64,000 nucleotides of DNA from Pseudoduganella violaceinigra DSM 15887 (GTDB lineage Bacteria; Pseudomonadota; Gammaproteobacteria; Burkholderiales; Burkholderiaceae_D): positions 483,182 to 547,181 of the forward strand of contig NZ_KE384357.1 in assembly GCF_000425385.1 (NCBI RefSeq), given 5' to 3'. The position numbers and the translations under genes are program-made. How positions within the stretch are numbered: the stretch's first letter is position 1; the number at the start of each line of letters is the position of its first letter. Positions 16,388 through 23,660 of this stretch are shown here, in pieces. The notes under the pieces were generated by a model. It made no database searches. It was not told the DNA's origin and saw only the letters and a program-made list of their open reading frames with translations.

Positions 16388-16794
16388 TAGCCCGGCTTCT
16401 CTATTACGCTTCTTATCTGCTTGTAGTATTCGCGCCAGCCGAGTGCTTGCTCCCGCCAAGCGCGACAGCTTGTAGCGTTGTGGACGTCAGCTTCCGCAAT
16501 CTCAGAGAGCGGAATTCCGGCGGGCTCTCGATCAGACTCGGCGGCGGGTCCGGGATCGTCACCTGACCAGGCGGCGTTGTATGCGCGCACGAAGCCAGCA
16601 TTGACGCCGAAAGCACTGTCATCGCTAGGCGTAACATACAGTGGCACTTGTTTCTCAATCACTTCTCCTTTTAAGTAGACCGTTTTGATCCGGTCGCGGT
16701 ATTTGATCTCGGTCTGAATAACTACTTTTGTCTGCGCCTTCGCTATGGCGACCGTGCACTGCGTTTGCGCGTTCCCCTCTGTACCAATATAACT
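16387..16794 (-). pseudogene. phage Rz i-spanin, 5'-truncated by IS insertion
   Basis: The minus-strand frame is open from the IS boundary to the stop at 16387 (about 135 codons) and ends with VPLYVTPSDDSAFGVNAGFV..., LSEIAEADVHNATSCRAWREQALGW, a pattern I recognise from Rz-type lysis proteins of Burkholderia/Pseudomonas phages. Upstream it contains QTEIKYRDRIKTVY, the helical periplasmic part. The N-terminal membrane anchor is missing because the IS end lies at 16795. Rz spans inner to outer membrane with Rz1 to complete host lysis. It is a prophage relic, not functional. Confidence 0.7.
16413..16637 (-). CDS. phage Rz1 o-spanin lipoprotein, nested in Rz
   Basis: 74 residues embedded in another frame of the Rz remnant, the standard Rz/Rz1 arrangement. 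It begins MLRLAMTVLSASMLASC with a lipobox LASC, followed by a proline-rich segment (TTPPGQVTIPDPPPSL). Rz1 proteins are small outer membrane lipoproteins that pair with Rz. This frame looks intact but is useless without its partner. The ATG at 16637 is chosen over an upstream TTG because it gives a normal signal peptide. Confidence 0.6.
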   Translation of the reverse strand: MLRLAMTVLSASMLASCAHTTPPGQVTIPDPPPSLIESPPEFRSLRLRKLTSTTLQAVALGGSKHSAGANTTSR

Positions 16795-16840
16795 TGAGAC
16801 ACCTACCCGATTAATTTAAAGTACAGCGGTAGGTCCCAAC

Positions 16841-17302
16841 ATGCACAACCGAAAGCAGCAAATTAGCATTCCAGCAGATTCCCAAGACCCCGTCGCAGCG
16901 GCGTCCAGCAAGGTTCAACGCCCCGATCCCGAGGTGACCCCGACAGCCAAGCGGCGCACCTTCTCCAAGGCCGAGAAATTGCGCATTCTGGCCGCAGCCG
17001 ACGCCTGCGTGGCGCCGGGCGATATCGGCGCCTTGTTGCGTCGTGAAGGCATCTATTCATCGCACCTGGCGACTTGGCGCAAGCAGCGTAAGGTTGCCGG
17101 CGAGTCCACTGCGCTGGAACGCAAACGCGGCCCCAAAGCAGATCCTGCTGCGGCCGAAGCACGCCGTGTGCAGGAGTTGGAACGAGAAGTTGAACGCCTG
17201 CGCGCCAAGCTGGCCAAGGCGGACTTGATTATCGACGTCCAAAAAAAACTTTCCACTCTGCTGGGTCTGAGTACCGGCGACACGCCGAGCGAGCCGAAGT
17301 GA
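16841..17302 (+). CDS. IS3-family transposase OrfA
   Basis: 153 residues. The helix-turn-helix region is at about residues 40-85 (RTFSKAEKLRILAAADAC through SSHLATWRKQRK), followed by a leucine-zipper-like coiled coil (VQELEREVERLRAKLAKADLIIDVQKKL) used for multimerisation in IS3-family OrfA proteins. It binds the terminal repeats. Its stop overlaps the OrfB GTG start as GTGA (17299-17302), so OrfB is probably made by translational coupling or reinitiation and no slippery frameshift site is needed. Confidence 0.9.
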   Translation: MHNRKQQISIPADSQDPVAAASSKVQRPDPEVTPTAKRRTFSKAEKLRILAAADACVAPGDIGALLRREGIYSSHLATWRKQRKVAGESTALERKRGPKADPAAAEARRVQELEREVERLRAKLAKADLIIDVQKKLSTLLGLSTGDTPSEPK

Positions 17303-18318
17303 TCAGTGCCGCCAGCATCCTGGCTGAGCAAGTCGGCGTAGCCGCTGCTTGCCGCGCTTTGCGCCTGCCGCGCAGCGCCTTGTATCGCGACCGCAGCGCG
17401 CGCAATGTCTGTCCGCTTCCGGCACCGACCAGCAGCACGGTATCCAAGCGGCCGCCGTTGGCGTTGTCGGAGCTTGAGCGCCGTGTCGTACTCGATGTGC
17501 TCAATAGCCCGCGCTTTGCCAATTGCGCACCGGCTGCCATCTACGCCCAGTTGCTCGACGAGGGGCGCTACGTGGCTTCCGTGCGCACCATGTACCGTCT
17601 GCTGCAAGGCTGTGCCGCCGTGCGCGAGCGGCGCAACCAACTGCGTCATCCTGAATACGCGAAGCCGGAACTGCTGGCTGTGATGCCCAACCAAGTCTGG
17701 ACTTGGGACATCACCAAATTGAAGGGGCCAACCCGCGGCACGTGTTTTCATTTGTACGTCATCCTCGATATCTTCAGCCGCTACGTGGTGGGGTGGATGG
17801 TGGCTGAACAGGAGACCGCCGAACTGGCCGAGCAGCTCATTGCCGACACCGCCGCCAAGGAAGACATCGAGCCTGGCGCGCTCACCTTGCATGCCGACCG
17901 TGGCAGCAGCATGCGCTCCAAACCCGTTGCCACGCTGCTGTCTGATCTGGGCATTACCAAGTCGCACAGCAGGCCCTATGTTTCCGACGATAACCCGTAT
18001 TCAGAGGCGCAGTTTAAAACCTTGAAGTACCAGCCGGGCTTCCCGGCTCGCTTTGGCTCGCTGGCGGATGCTCGCGTCCACTGCGTCCAGTTCTTCACCT
18101 GGTACAACCAGCAGCACCGCCATTCCGGCATCGGCATGATGACGCCACAGGACGTCCATACCGGCCGCGCTGCAGAGGTACGTAAGCAACGACAGGCCAC
18201 GTTGGCGGGAGCATTCTTACGCACACCGAGCCGCTTCAAGCATCGCTTGCCGCAGCCACAGAAGCTGCCGACCGCAGCCTGGATCAACCCACCAATGATG
18301 GAGAAGAAAGCTGCCTGA
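17299..18318 (+). CDS. IS3-family transposase OrfB (DDE integrase domain)
   Basis: 339 residues. The rve-type catalytic core carries D137 (WTWDITKLKG), D200 (LHADRGSSM) and E236 (NPYSEAQFKTLKY), the DD(35)E spacing of the IS3 family. An HTH_21-like segment precedes it (PAAIYAQLLDEGRYVASVRTMYRLL). All catalytic residues are present and the frame is open, so the element may still be active. The GTG start at 17299 overlaps the OrfA stop. Confidence 0.92.
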   Translation: MISAASILAEQVGVAAACRALRLPRSALYRDRSARNVCPLPAPTSSTVSKRPPLALSELERRVVLDVLNSPRFANCAPAAIYAQLLDEGRYVASVRTMYRLLQGCAAVRERRNQLRHPEYAKPELLAVMPNQVWTWDITKLKGPTRGTCFHLYVILDIFSRYVVGWMVAEQETAELAEQLIADTAAKEDIEPGALTLHADRGSSMRSKPVATLLSDLGITKSHSRPYVSDDNPYSEAQFKTLKYQPGFPARFGSLADARVHCVQFFTWYNQQHRHSGIGMMTPQDVHTGRAAEVRKQRQATLAGAFLRTPSRFKHRLPQPQKLPTAAWINPPMMEKKAA

Positions 18319-18363
18319 AACCCGAGAATTAGACTCTCACCGATTTAACAAGGTGTTTCAAAT

Positions 18364-18648
18364 TCATTGACACGCTCCGTTCACGTAGGCATACACCGCA
18401 TCGGTTGTTGTCCCGTCCGACGAGTCCACCGATACAGCGCGGATCGTCAGCAAGTTGCCGCTGGCGTGACGAAACTGCTGCTCCAGCAGCAGAGGATTTG
18501 CCGGCGTCGTTTTCACCCCGCACCTTCGGAATTCGATACTGAGCGCCACGGCGCCCCGTGTGCAGTCTTCGCTCAGAGTTGGCTGTTGCTGGGGGGTTAC
18601 TTGGTTATGGTTATGGTTCTGGTTCTGGTTGGTTTCAGAGGAACCCAT
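18364..18648 (-). CDS. doubtful small ORF next to the IS
   Basis: 94 codons starting with a low-complexity Asn/Gln/His run encoded by hexamer repeats (GGTTAT/GGTTCT on the plus strand at 18603-18632). It would share direction with the Rz remnant and could be another phage-region gene; its stop lies 4 bp from the IS end. The start codon is only 2 bp from the divergent start at 18651, so both are unlikely to be real. No family recognised. Confidence 0.25.
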   Translation of the reverse strand: MGSSETNQNQNHNHNQVTPQQQPTLSEDCTRGAVALSIEFRRCGVKTTPANPLLLEQQFRHASGNLLTIRAVSVDSSDGTTTDAVYAYVNGACQ

Positions 18649-18650
18649 AC

Positions 18651-18857
18651 ATGCAAATCCATGAAATTAAGCGCGGAGCGAGCGTCGAATTTGAAACACC
18701 AGCCGGTCCACAACAAGGAACCGTACACGCGCTCTTCGCAGACGTATTTCGTGGCTGCCAAGTGGCTCAAATAGAGGTACCGGGAACGATCGACGGCGCG
18801 CCCTGGTTTATGCCAGTGATCGCACTTCAACTGTCCAGTGCCTCTACCAACGCTTAA
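18651..18857 (+). CDS. small hypothetical protein upstream of the ParB-like gene (68 aa)
   Basis: The ATG is preceded by AGAGGA at eight bases. The product (MQIHEIKRGASVEFETPAG..., PWFMPVIALQLSS) looks like a small beta-rich domain; no family recognised. It is followed 51 bp later by the ParB-like gene with the 16-bp palindrome between them, so it may belong to the same plasmid- or phage-derived unit. Confidence 0.45.
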   Translation: MQIHEIKRGASVEFETPAGPQQGTVHALFADVFRGCQVAQIEVPGTIDGAPWFMPVIALQLSSASTNA

Positions 18858-18868
18858 CTACTCATTCA

Positions 18869-18884
18869 GTGCAGACGTCTGCAC
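18869..18884. promoter_or_regulatory. perfect 16-bp palindrome before the ParB-like gene, candidate operator or parS
   Basis: GTGCAGACGTCTGCAC, a perfect dyad ending 24 bp before the ParB-like start codon. A near copy (15 of 16 bases) lies at 16372-16387. Position fits autoregulation or a centromere site recognised by the ParB-like protein; this role is inferred from location. Confidence 0.6.
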
Positions 18885-18908
18885 CCTTTAATCAATTCGA
18901 GAACTGAT

Positions 18909-19920
18909 ATGGAACTGACCCTTATTCCGGCACCAACGACACAGCCCAACGATCTGCCCGGCATTCTCAATATGCTCACGCTGGATGACGGCAGCACGTT
19001 TGGCCACTTCAACACCAGCCACATCATTAACTCGCCCACAAACCGCAAGCGCTTCAACGAAAGCAAATTGCAAGAGCTGGCGGCTAGCGTAAAGAAAAAA
19101 GGGGTCGTACAGCCTATCCTGATTCGCCCTCTTCCAGCAACCGAAGGGCAGCGACAGATGTACGAACTTATCGCCGGCGAAAGGCGCTGGCGTGCCGCGA
19201 TCATTGCTGGCATCGCGCACATTCCTGCACTCTGCCGCGATCTCTCGGATCACGACGTAATCGAACTGCAGATCCTGGAAGCCCAACGCCAGCGCGAACT
19301 TCTGCACGCTGAGAATGAGCGCATCGCTGATGCGATGACTTCAGTACGTGTCGCAACGTTCCGCAAGCTTCGTGAAAGGGCCAGAACTGGCCTCACCGTG
19401 CACATGCTGCGCAAATTGGCAAAAGCGCTGATCCTCGATTGGGGTATCGAATCGCTTCCAGTCGATGCCATCGGCGACTTGTACCCATTCGAGCGCGATA
19501 AGGAGACTATCTGCGCCTACATCGATCAGGCCGACACCACGACCGTGCAACTGCTGATCATGGACCTGATCGGGCGACGCCCTCAGTGTCAACGCATACT
19601 GCATCGATGAAGAAGAGAACGATCCGCAGCCCCGCTACCTGGCGCTGAAGGCGATGTCCACACTGGAGAAAGTTGATTCGAACGAGTCGACCGCGCCGGT
19701 TGACATTGAAGTCGAGTCGTCACCCCTAACCAGCGCACAGCCAGATACACCGGCACGCGCAAAGCTCACGCTTAAGGACAAAGCAGAGACGCCACGTGAG
19801 CAAGCCGAAGGACCGGTAATCAAAATCCGCAAGAATCGCGCTGCGCAGGCAAAGGCCGGCGCCATCCTCGTAGAAGGAGCGTACCGAACGAAACATTCGG
19901 ACGCCGCGATTGGCCAATGA
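18909..19920 (+). pseudogene. ParB/RepB/Spo0J-like partition protein, frameshifted and probably internally deleted
   Basis: The first open part (18909-19610) has the ParB N-terminal domain: a TNRKRFNESKLQELAASVKKKGVVQPILIRPL-type segment at about residues 44-75 and the signature YELIAGERRWRAA. After ILEAQRQREL the expected central HTH region is absent and the sequence jumps to a helical domain (MTSVRVATFRKLRERA...). The frame closes at 19610, but shifting by +1 near 19588 restores a plausible continuation (VNAYCIDEEENDPQPRYLALKAM) running to 19920. I therefore read one decayed gene. ParB proteins bind parS for plasmid or phage-plasmid segregation. Confidence 0.7.
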
Positions 19921-19928
19921 ACGCTTTC

Positions 19929-20085
19929 TAGCAGGCTGTTGAAATACTGATTTGCGTCATCTTCTGTCGGATTGCCGACCTCGCAAAACGAGCTACAAGC
20001 GATTTTTTCGACATGTTCAAGGGTAAAGGCACCCTGACTCATGTCCAAACTGGGTGTGTTTCGGAGGTATTTCAGCAGCCTGCTA
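19929..20085. mobile_element. 157-bp MITE with 19-bp terminal inverted repeats
   Basis: Left end TAGCAGGCTGTTGAAATAC (19929-19947) and right end GTATTTCAGCAGCCTGCTA (20067-20085) are inverted copies with one mismatch. CTAG occurs at both outer junctions, consistent with insertion into CTAG. No transposase is encoded. The GGCTGTTGAAA-type ends recall IS1182/IS5-like elements, so it would be a non-autonomous derivative. It sits right after the ParB remnant. Confidence 0.7.
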
Positions 20086-20096
20086 GCGGGTTTTAA

Positions 20097-20288
20097 ACAC
20101 ATACGTCCCTCACTTCAATCAGCGAGGTGCTCGCTTGCCTCGATGCTAGCGTCCCGCAAAAGCTTGACGAAGACACGAGAAGTTTTGTCCGGAACCACAC
20201 TCCTGAACATGAAAAAGTTAACCGAAGAGGTTTAGCTCTGGCAGACGAGCATAAGCTATTTGCCTGGATCTCCGAGAGAGGCACATAA
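20097..20288 (+). other. possible 3' gene remnant behind the MITE
   Basis: An open frame without a start codon (SISEVLACLDASVPQKL..., NRRGLALADEHKLFAWISERGT, stop at about 20288) runs from the MITE side. It could be the tail of a gene cut by deletion or insertion. No family is recognised and codon evidence is weak. A GC-poor spacer separates it from the next gene. Confidence 0.25.
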
Positions 20289-20301
20289 TGGAATCGCGCA
20301 T

Positions 20302-21129
20302 CTATGAAAACCTAGACGATTCTACGCAGGTGAAGTTTAGCGGATAGCGAATTAATGCGACCAATCGAAGGCCAGCAACCGAATGATCCTCCCCGATTCT
20401 TAGGTCAATATGCCTGTTGGTCGCTTCATATGGAATCTCCAGAACCGCGCTAGGCGTTGCTTCCACAGAAAAAACCTCTGCTTGAGAAATGAAATCAGGA
20501 AACCTTGCGGCCGAACATCCTGGCGATATGCCGATTGTGAGATCCGCACTGGACCAACCTTTCAACTCAACTCTTAAAGAGTCAATTCTAACACCCAAGT
20601 TTTTCCCGGAAAGCACATAGGCCCCTTTGATATCGAAACCAGTGTCTCCCATGTACCGCCCACTTTCCGCCGTATTGTCAGAAGATGATATATATTTCTC
20701 ATAAAAATGAAATGTTTGAGGACTCAGCGATGATGTTGGTCTCACAGGTTTGACCTGATTAATCACTTTTACAGGGGCCGCCTGAAGTTGAAGCAACTCC
20801 TTATAGAAATTGAATTTTTGTGTCGTTGACAAATCCGTCGCATTTGCCACCATTCCACAGAATATATATAAGCTCCGCATTTGAATGATAGAAGCATCGG
20901 AAGGATTGGCATTAGCAGTATGCGCTCGAATAGTGTTCTCAAACACGCCTTTCAGGCTACCTTTCGCTTTCGCCACTTTAAATGCAGTGTCAGCAGACAA
21001 TTGCAATTCCGCCTCGCGCTTGGTCGTGATCTCTGCTCGCGGATCCAATGGAGAGCAATCGATCTTTTGAGCATAAACCTTGGTGCTCAAAAAAAATACA
21101 ATCAGCCAAATCAAATTCAATCGTTTCAT
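20302..21129 (-). CDS. hypothetical secreted protein (275 aa)
   Basis: Starts with a clear signal peptide (MKRLNLIWLIVFFLSTKVYA, cut before QKID). The rest has no family I recognise. Four cysteines (Cys25 region, FCGMV, PGCSA, FTCVE) suggest periplasmic disulfides, and the C-terminal half looks beta-rich (DSLRVELKGWSSADLTIGI). It is AT-rich, an island gene. It stands alone between the MITE region and the truncated ATPase, with no visible partner. Confidence 0.6.
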   Translation of the reverse strand: MKRLNLIWLIVFFLSTKVYAQKIDCSPLDPRAEITTKREAELQLSADTAFKVAKAKGSLKGVFENTIRAHTANANPSDASIIQMRSLYIFCGMVANATDLSTTQKFNFYKELLQLQAAPVKVINQVKPVRPTSSLSPQTFHFYEKYISSSDNTAESGRYMGDTGFDIKGAYVLSGKNLGVRIDSLRVELKGWSSADLTIGISPGCSAARFPDFISQAEVFSVEATPSAVLEIPYEATNRHIDLRIGEDHSVAGLRLVALIRYPLNFTCVESSRFS

Positions 21130-21281
21130 TATATTTCCTCTATCACATGAATTTTATGGAACGGCGATTGGTGAACTCCTGTTTGTCGAAGATTAATCCT
21201 TATTGTTATGCCCCTATTCAGAAATTCAGAAATATCGGCACGCGAGCCAAAACGACATAGAAATTATCACTCTCACAATGG

Positions 21282-21911
21282 CTAGTCATGCTGAACAAAA
21301 CGATGGAGCCGGCAAGGGGATTGTCGCTTTCGGAAGTTATCCGCCAAAAGGTTGATTTGTTCGAACACCGCCTTTGTGCTGTCTGAGTCGGCTTTAAGTC
21401 TATTCTCTACGTGGTCTTTCAGTACGCTGACGATTTTCGCTTGAGTAATTTCGGTGGCATCGGTGGGCTTAATTCGTACTGGCTTTGGGATTCGACTCTG
21501 AATTAAGGCGTCGATGCCCCCTACTCCACCGTCAATGAAATCGTTCTTTTCCGGACTGAAGGATTGCTTCTGAGCAGCAACATCAGGTTTTGTCCAGACG
21601 AAGCGTACCTTCACGCACCGGCCATACTCGGGGTCATCGTAGCCCCGGCTTTTGCCGATCTTTTCCTCGTCCTCGGGCGTGACCTCCCTGAATATGCCGG
21701 TAATTTCTATGGGCTTGGAGATGTCTTCCTTATGGAAAAAACTCTCCGACAGTGGGGCGCTTGCTGCCGCAAAAGCTTCGTAGGCGTCAAGCACAGTTGA
21801 CTTTCCAACATTGTTTTGACCGACCAGCACTACGATTTTGTCGATCCGGATTTCACAGCCGGCTTCCCCAATTCTTTTGAAGTTCTTGATCAGAAAACTT
21901 GCAAGTTTCAT
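21282..21911 (-). pseudogene. OLD-type AAA ATPase, C-terminally truncated
   Basis: 209 residues. It begins MKLASFLIKNFKRIGEAGCEI with Walker A GQNNVGKST at residues 31-39, the N-terminal signature of OLD/RecF-like ATPases that form the ATPase part of overcoming-lysogenization-defect nucleases (for example GajA of Gabija). Walker B, the signature motif and the Toprim nuclease domain are all missing: the frame ends in an unrelated tail (RQSPCRLHRFVQHD) after about a third of the usual length. It is probably a remnant of a second defence gene. Confidence 0.65.
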
Positions 21912-22387
21912 ATTGGCTCCCTAATGGTTGCTATTTCCAAGTATTGCCCCACCACTATAAGGCGGAGTTACCCAGAAAAATTCACTCTTTGTAACAAGCA
22001 ACAAGAAGTAGGGATTGCATGCCTAAGAAAAAACTTTTGGGGGCATGTTTGGGGCATATTCAGTACCCAGCATGATTCAAGCATAGCATTTACGCGGACT
22101 CCAAGACCTTGTTAGACTGCCACCGCTGCCAAGAGCATCACCTAAGTCGTTGAAAAAATGACTTTGTCCCTTTTGATGCTTGCCACTACGGACTTCCATC
22201 AGGGGGCCGATTCTCAATCCTCGCACAGTTGCGGAAGTGGTTTCCGCAACCATCGTCACGCTACATTGCAAAATTGTACTTATTTTTTGCAACGGAGAAT
22301 TTTTCACGCCTATTTCGTACGAGGCGATTGCCTCCTGTGCTAGCATTGTCCTTAACTGAGGTCAACAACATTTAGGAAAGGACCGCA
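21912..22387. other. AT-rich non-coding stretch at the right part of the island
   Basis: No gene supported in about 475 bases. It holds the perfect interrupted palindrome at 22228-22250 and a second inverted pair, TTGCAAAA (22266-22273) and TTTTGCAA (22285-22292). The segment 22036-22060 is a G-rich GGGGGCATGTTTGGGGCAT tract that looks like the kind of sequence found next to phage integrase genes, but no integrase is present. Confidence 0.4.
22228..22250. repeat. interrupted palindrome, right copy
   Basis: Perfect 9-base arms GTTGCGGAA and TTCCGCAAC around GTGGT. It shares 21 of 23 bases, in the same orientation, with the copy at 13146-13168; no similarity extends beyond the palindrome. Confidence 0.75.
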
Positions 22388-22636
22388 ATGTTTGATTTTC
22401 GGATGACTGTCCGGGAGAATTTCGCGTCCTTCCGAGATAGCGAAACCGGCAAAGTCGTGTACGTGGACTCGTTTGACAATTGCGAGTTCAATGTTCGCTT
22501 TGGAACGATTGAGTCTACTGAAGACTTGGGCACTATTGAAGCCGAAAATGACGATGCACTTAATGCTCAGTTGCGTGAGCTTATTTGCAATAAGATCACT
22601 AACAATAAAAGCCACAAGATCGACCACTCTCACTAA
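22388..22636 (+). CDS. hypothetical acidic protein (82 aa)
   Basis: The ATG at 22388 follows AGGAAAGG. The product is acidic and lacks membrane or signal segments (DSFDNCEFNVRFGTIESTEDLG). No family recognised. Its stop is 3 bp before the next GTG start, so the two small genes form an operon. Codon use is AT-rich, as in the rest of the island. Confidence 0.5.
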   Translation: MFDFRMTVRENFASFRDSETGKVVYVDSFDNCEFNVRFGTIESTEDLGTIEAENDDALNAQLRELICNKITNNKSHKIDHSH

Positions 22637-22639
22637 ATA

Positions 22640-22939
22640 GTGATTTCTCGGGCTGATCTTGATGTCATGACCGCGTGCATCAATGCGAACTTGGCATCAT
22701 ACAGCGCCGAGATTAAGCCCTCTGTCCACTTCGGCCTGGATCGCCTTAATGATCTGCGCAATAAACCGCCTATTAATGCGGTTGAGCTCGAAGGTGTATT
22801 CATGCGCTTTCTTGCGCAGCATATCGATGAAGCACTAAAGCCTAATGATGGCGAGACATTCAATATCCGTTGCCTACAAACTATCATGCGCCGTAAGAAC
22901 TTCTTCGCGAAAGATTCTATTGAATTCCGCGTAGTATGA
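22640..22939 (+). CDS. hypothetical protein (99 aa)
   Basis: Starts at GTG 22640, three bases behind the upstream stop; the internal ATG at 22667 is an alternative. Helical (LDRLNDLRNKPPINAVELEGVFMRFLAQHIDEAL). No family recognised. It is the last gene of the island before the terminator at 22982 and probably relies on translational coupling because no separate ribosome binding site is visible. Confidence 0.5.
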   Translation: MISRADLDVMTACINANLASYSAEIKPSVHFGLDRLNDLRNKPPINAVELEGVFMRFLAQHIDEALKPNDGETFNIRCLQTIMRRKNFFAKDSIEFRVV

Positions 22940-22981
22940 CCGGCTCCAGCGAATCCGATTAGGCCACAATGACGACGGAAG

Positions 22982-23006
22982 AAAGCCGCAAAATTTGCGG
23001 CTTTTT
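22982..23006 (+). terminator. terminator at the right end of the island
   Basis: GCCGCAAA pairs with TTTGCGGC and is followed by CTTTTTCTTT. Downstream sequence regains core-genome composition. Confidence 0.7.
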
Positions 23007-23175
23007 CTTTGCCTTAGCCACGTCCACCAATGGCATGCCACTCTTGCTGGTAAGTTGGGGCCTTCTGTGGCCATGTAATCTACGCTCGGGCAACTCAGCG
23101 ATTTGGAAACTTACGTCGGCCAGCCCCGTCCATCAGTTAGAATCTGCCCGCTTCCACAAAATAAAAGGCCTCAAA

Positions 23176-23520
23176 ATGACTGCAGCACGTCGCTACAACA
23201 AACGCCAACTCAAGAAACTGCACCTCGGCGAATTCCAGGAACTGGGATTCATGGTCGAGGCCCAATTGGTCGGTTCGCCGACCTCCGCCGAGCAAAATGC
23301 ACTGCTCCACGCTTTCCTCGAAGAAGCTATTGAAGCCAACGGCCTCGCATTCGGCGGTGGCTACAATGACGATTTCGGCGGCTTTGTCGTCTCCAACAAA
23401 GCCTACGGCAAAGTCGAAGAAAGCCATCGCACCCTGGTGCAGGAATGGCTGAACAAGCAAAGCAAACTGTCAGGCGTAAAAGTCGGCGAGTTGCGCGATG
23501 CCTGGTATGGCTGGGGCTGA
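23176..23520 (+). CDS. yggL: YggL family 50S ribosome-binding protein
   Basis: 114 residues, DUF469/YggL family. Recognisable by RRYNKRQLKKLHLGEFQELGF near the start and by the conserved C-terminal LRDAWYGW; E. coli YggL has 108 residues with the equivalent KKMHIDEFQELGF. In E. coli it associates with the large ribosomal subunit. The ATG at 23176 begins the family N-terminus; upstream extension in the same frame is not conserved. It is monocistronic with its own terminator and marks the return to core chromosome after the island. Confidence 0.9.
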   Translation: MTAARRYNKRQLKKLHLGEFQELGFMVEAQLVGSPTSAEQNALLHAFLEEAIEANGLAFGGGYNDDFGGFVVSNKAYGKVEESHRTLVQEWLNKQSKLSGVKVGELRDAWYGWG

Positions 23521-23550
23521 AAAGCGCCTTGTCATCCATGCAGGTAAAGG

Positions 23551-23577
23551 GGCGGCCATTTGGCCGCCTTTTTTTTT
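23551..23577 (+). terminator. intrinsic terminator of yggL
   Basis: GGCGGCC (23552-23558) pairs with GGCCGCC (23563-23569) around a 4-base loop and is followed by eight or more T residues. Confidence 0.92.
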
Positions 23578-23660
23578 CATATGCGGCGCGCGGAAAAAAG
23601 CGTTAATCTTGTCAGCCAATTAACCAACGAAGTGGCGGACAACCCCGCCCGCTGATTTCG

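Larger units (their letters stand above)
16795..18360 (+). mobile_element. IS3-family insertion sequence, apparently complete
   Basis: About 1566 bp with two overlapping transposase genes. The left end reads TGAGACACCT (16795-16804) and the right end is AGGTGTTTCA (18351-18360), an inverted pair with one mismatch over ten bases and little similarity further in. No clear target duplication is seen (AACT left, AATT right). It interrupts the Rz gene. Its GC content resembles the host chromosome more than the surrounding island. Confidence 0.85.

Noticed and set aside
20288..20347. Tiny ORF starting MESRIYENL after a TAATG overlap
   Set aside because: Only 19 codons and overlapping the 3' end of the opposite-strand secreted protein gene; no evidence of coding.
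22090..22120. Partial similarity to the tRNA-Ser 3' end (CACCGCT, gap, GCCAAGA), possible attR
   Set aside because: Only short blocks match with a 3-base gap; an integrase att repeat would be expected to be longer and exact.
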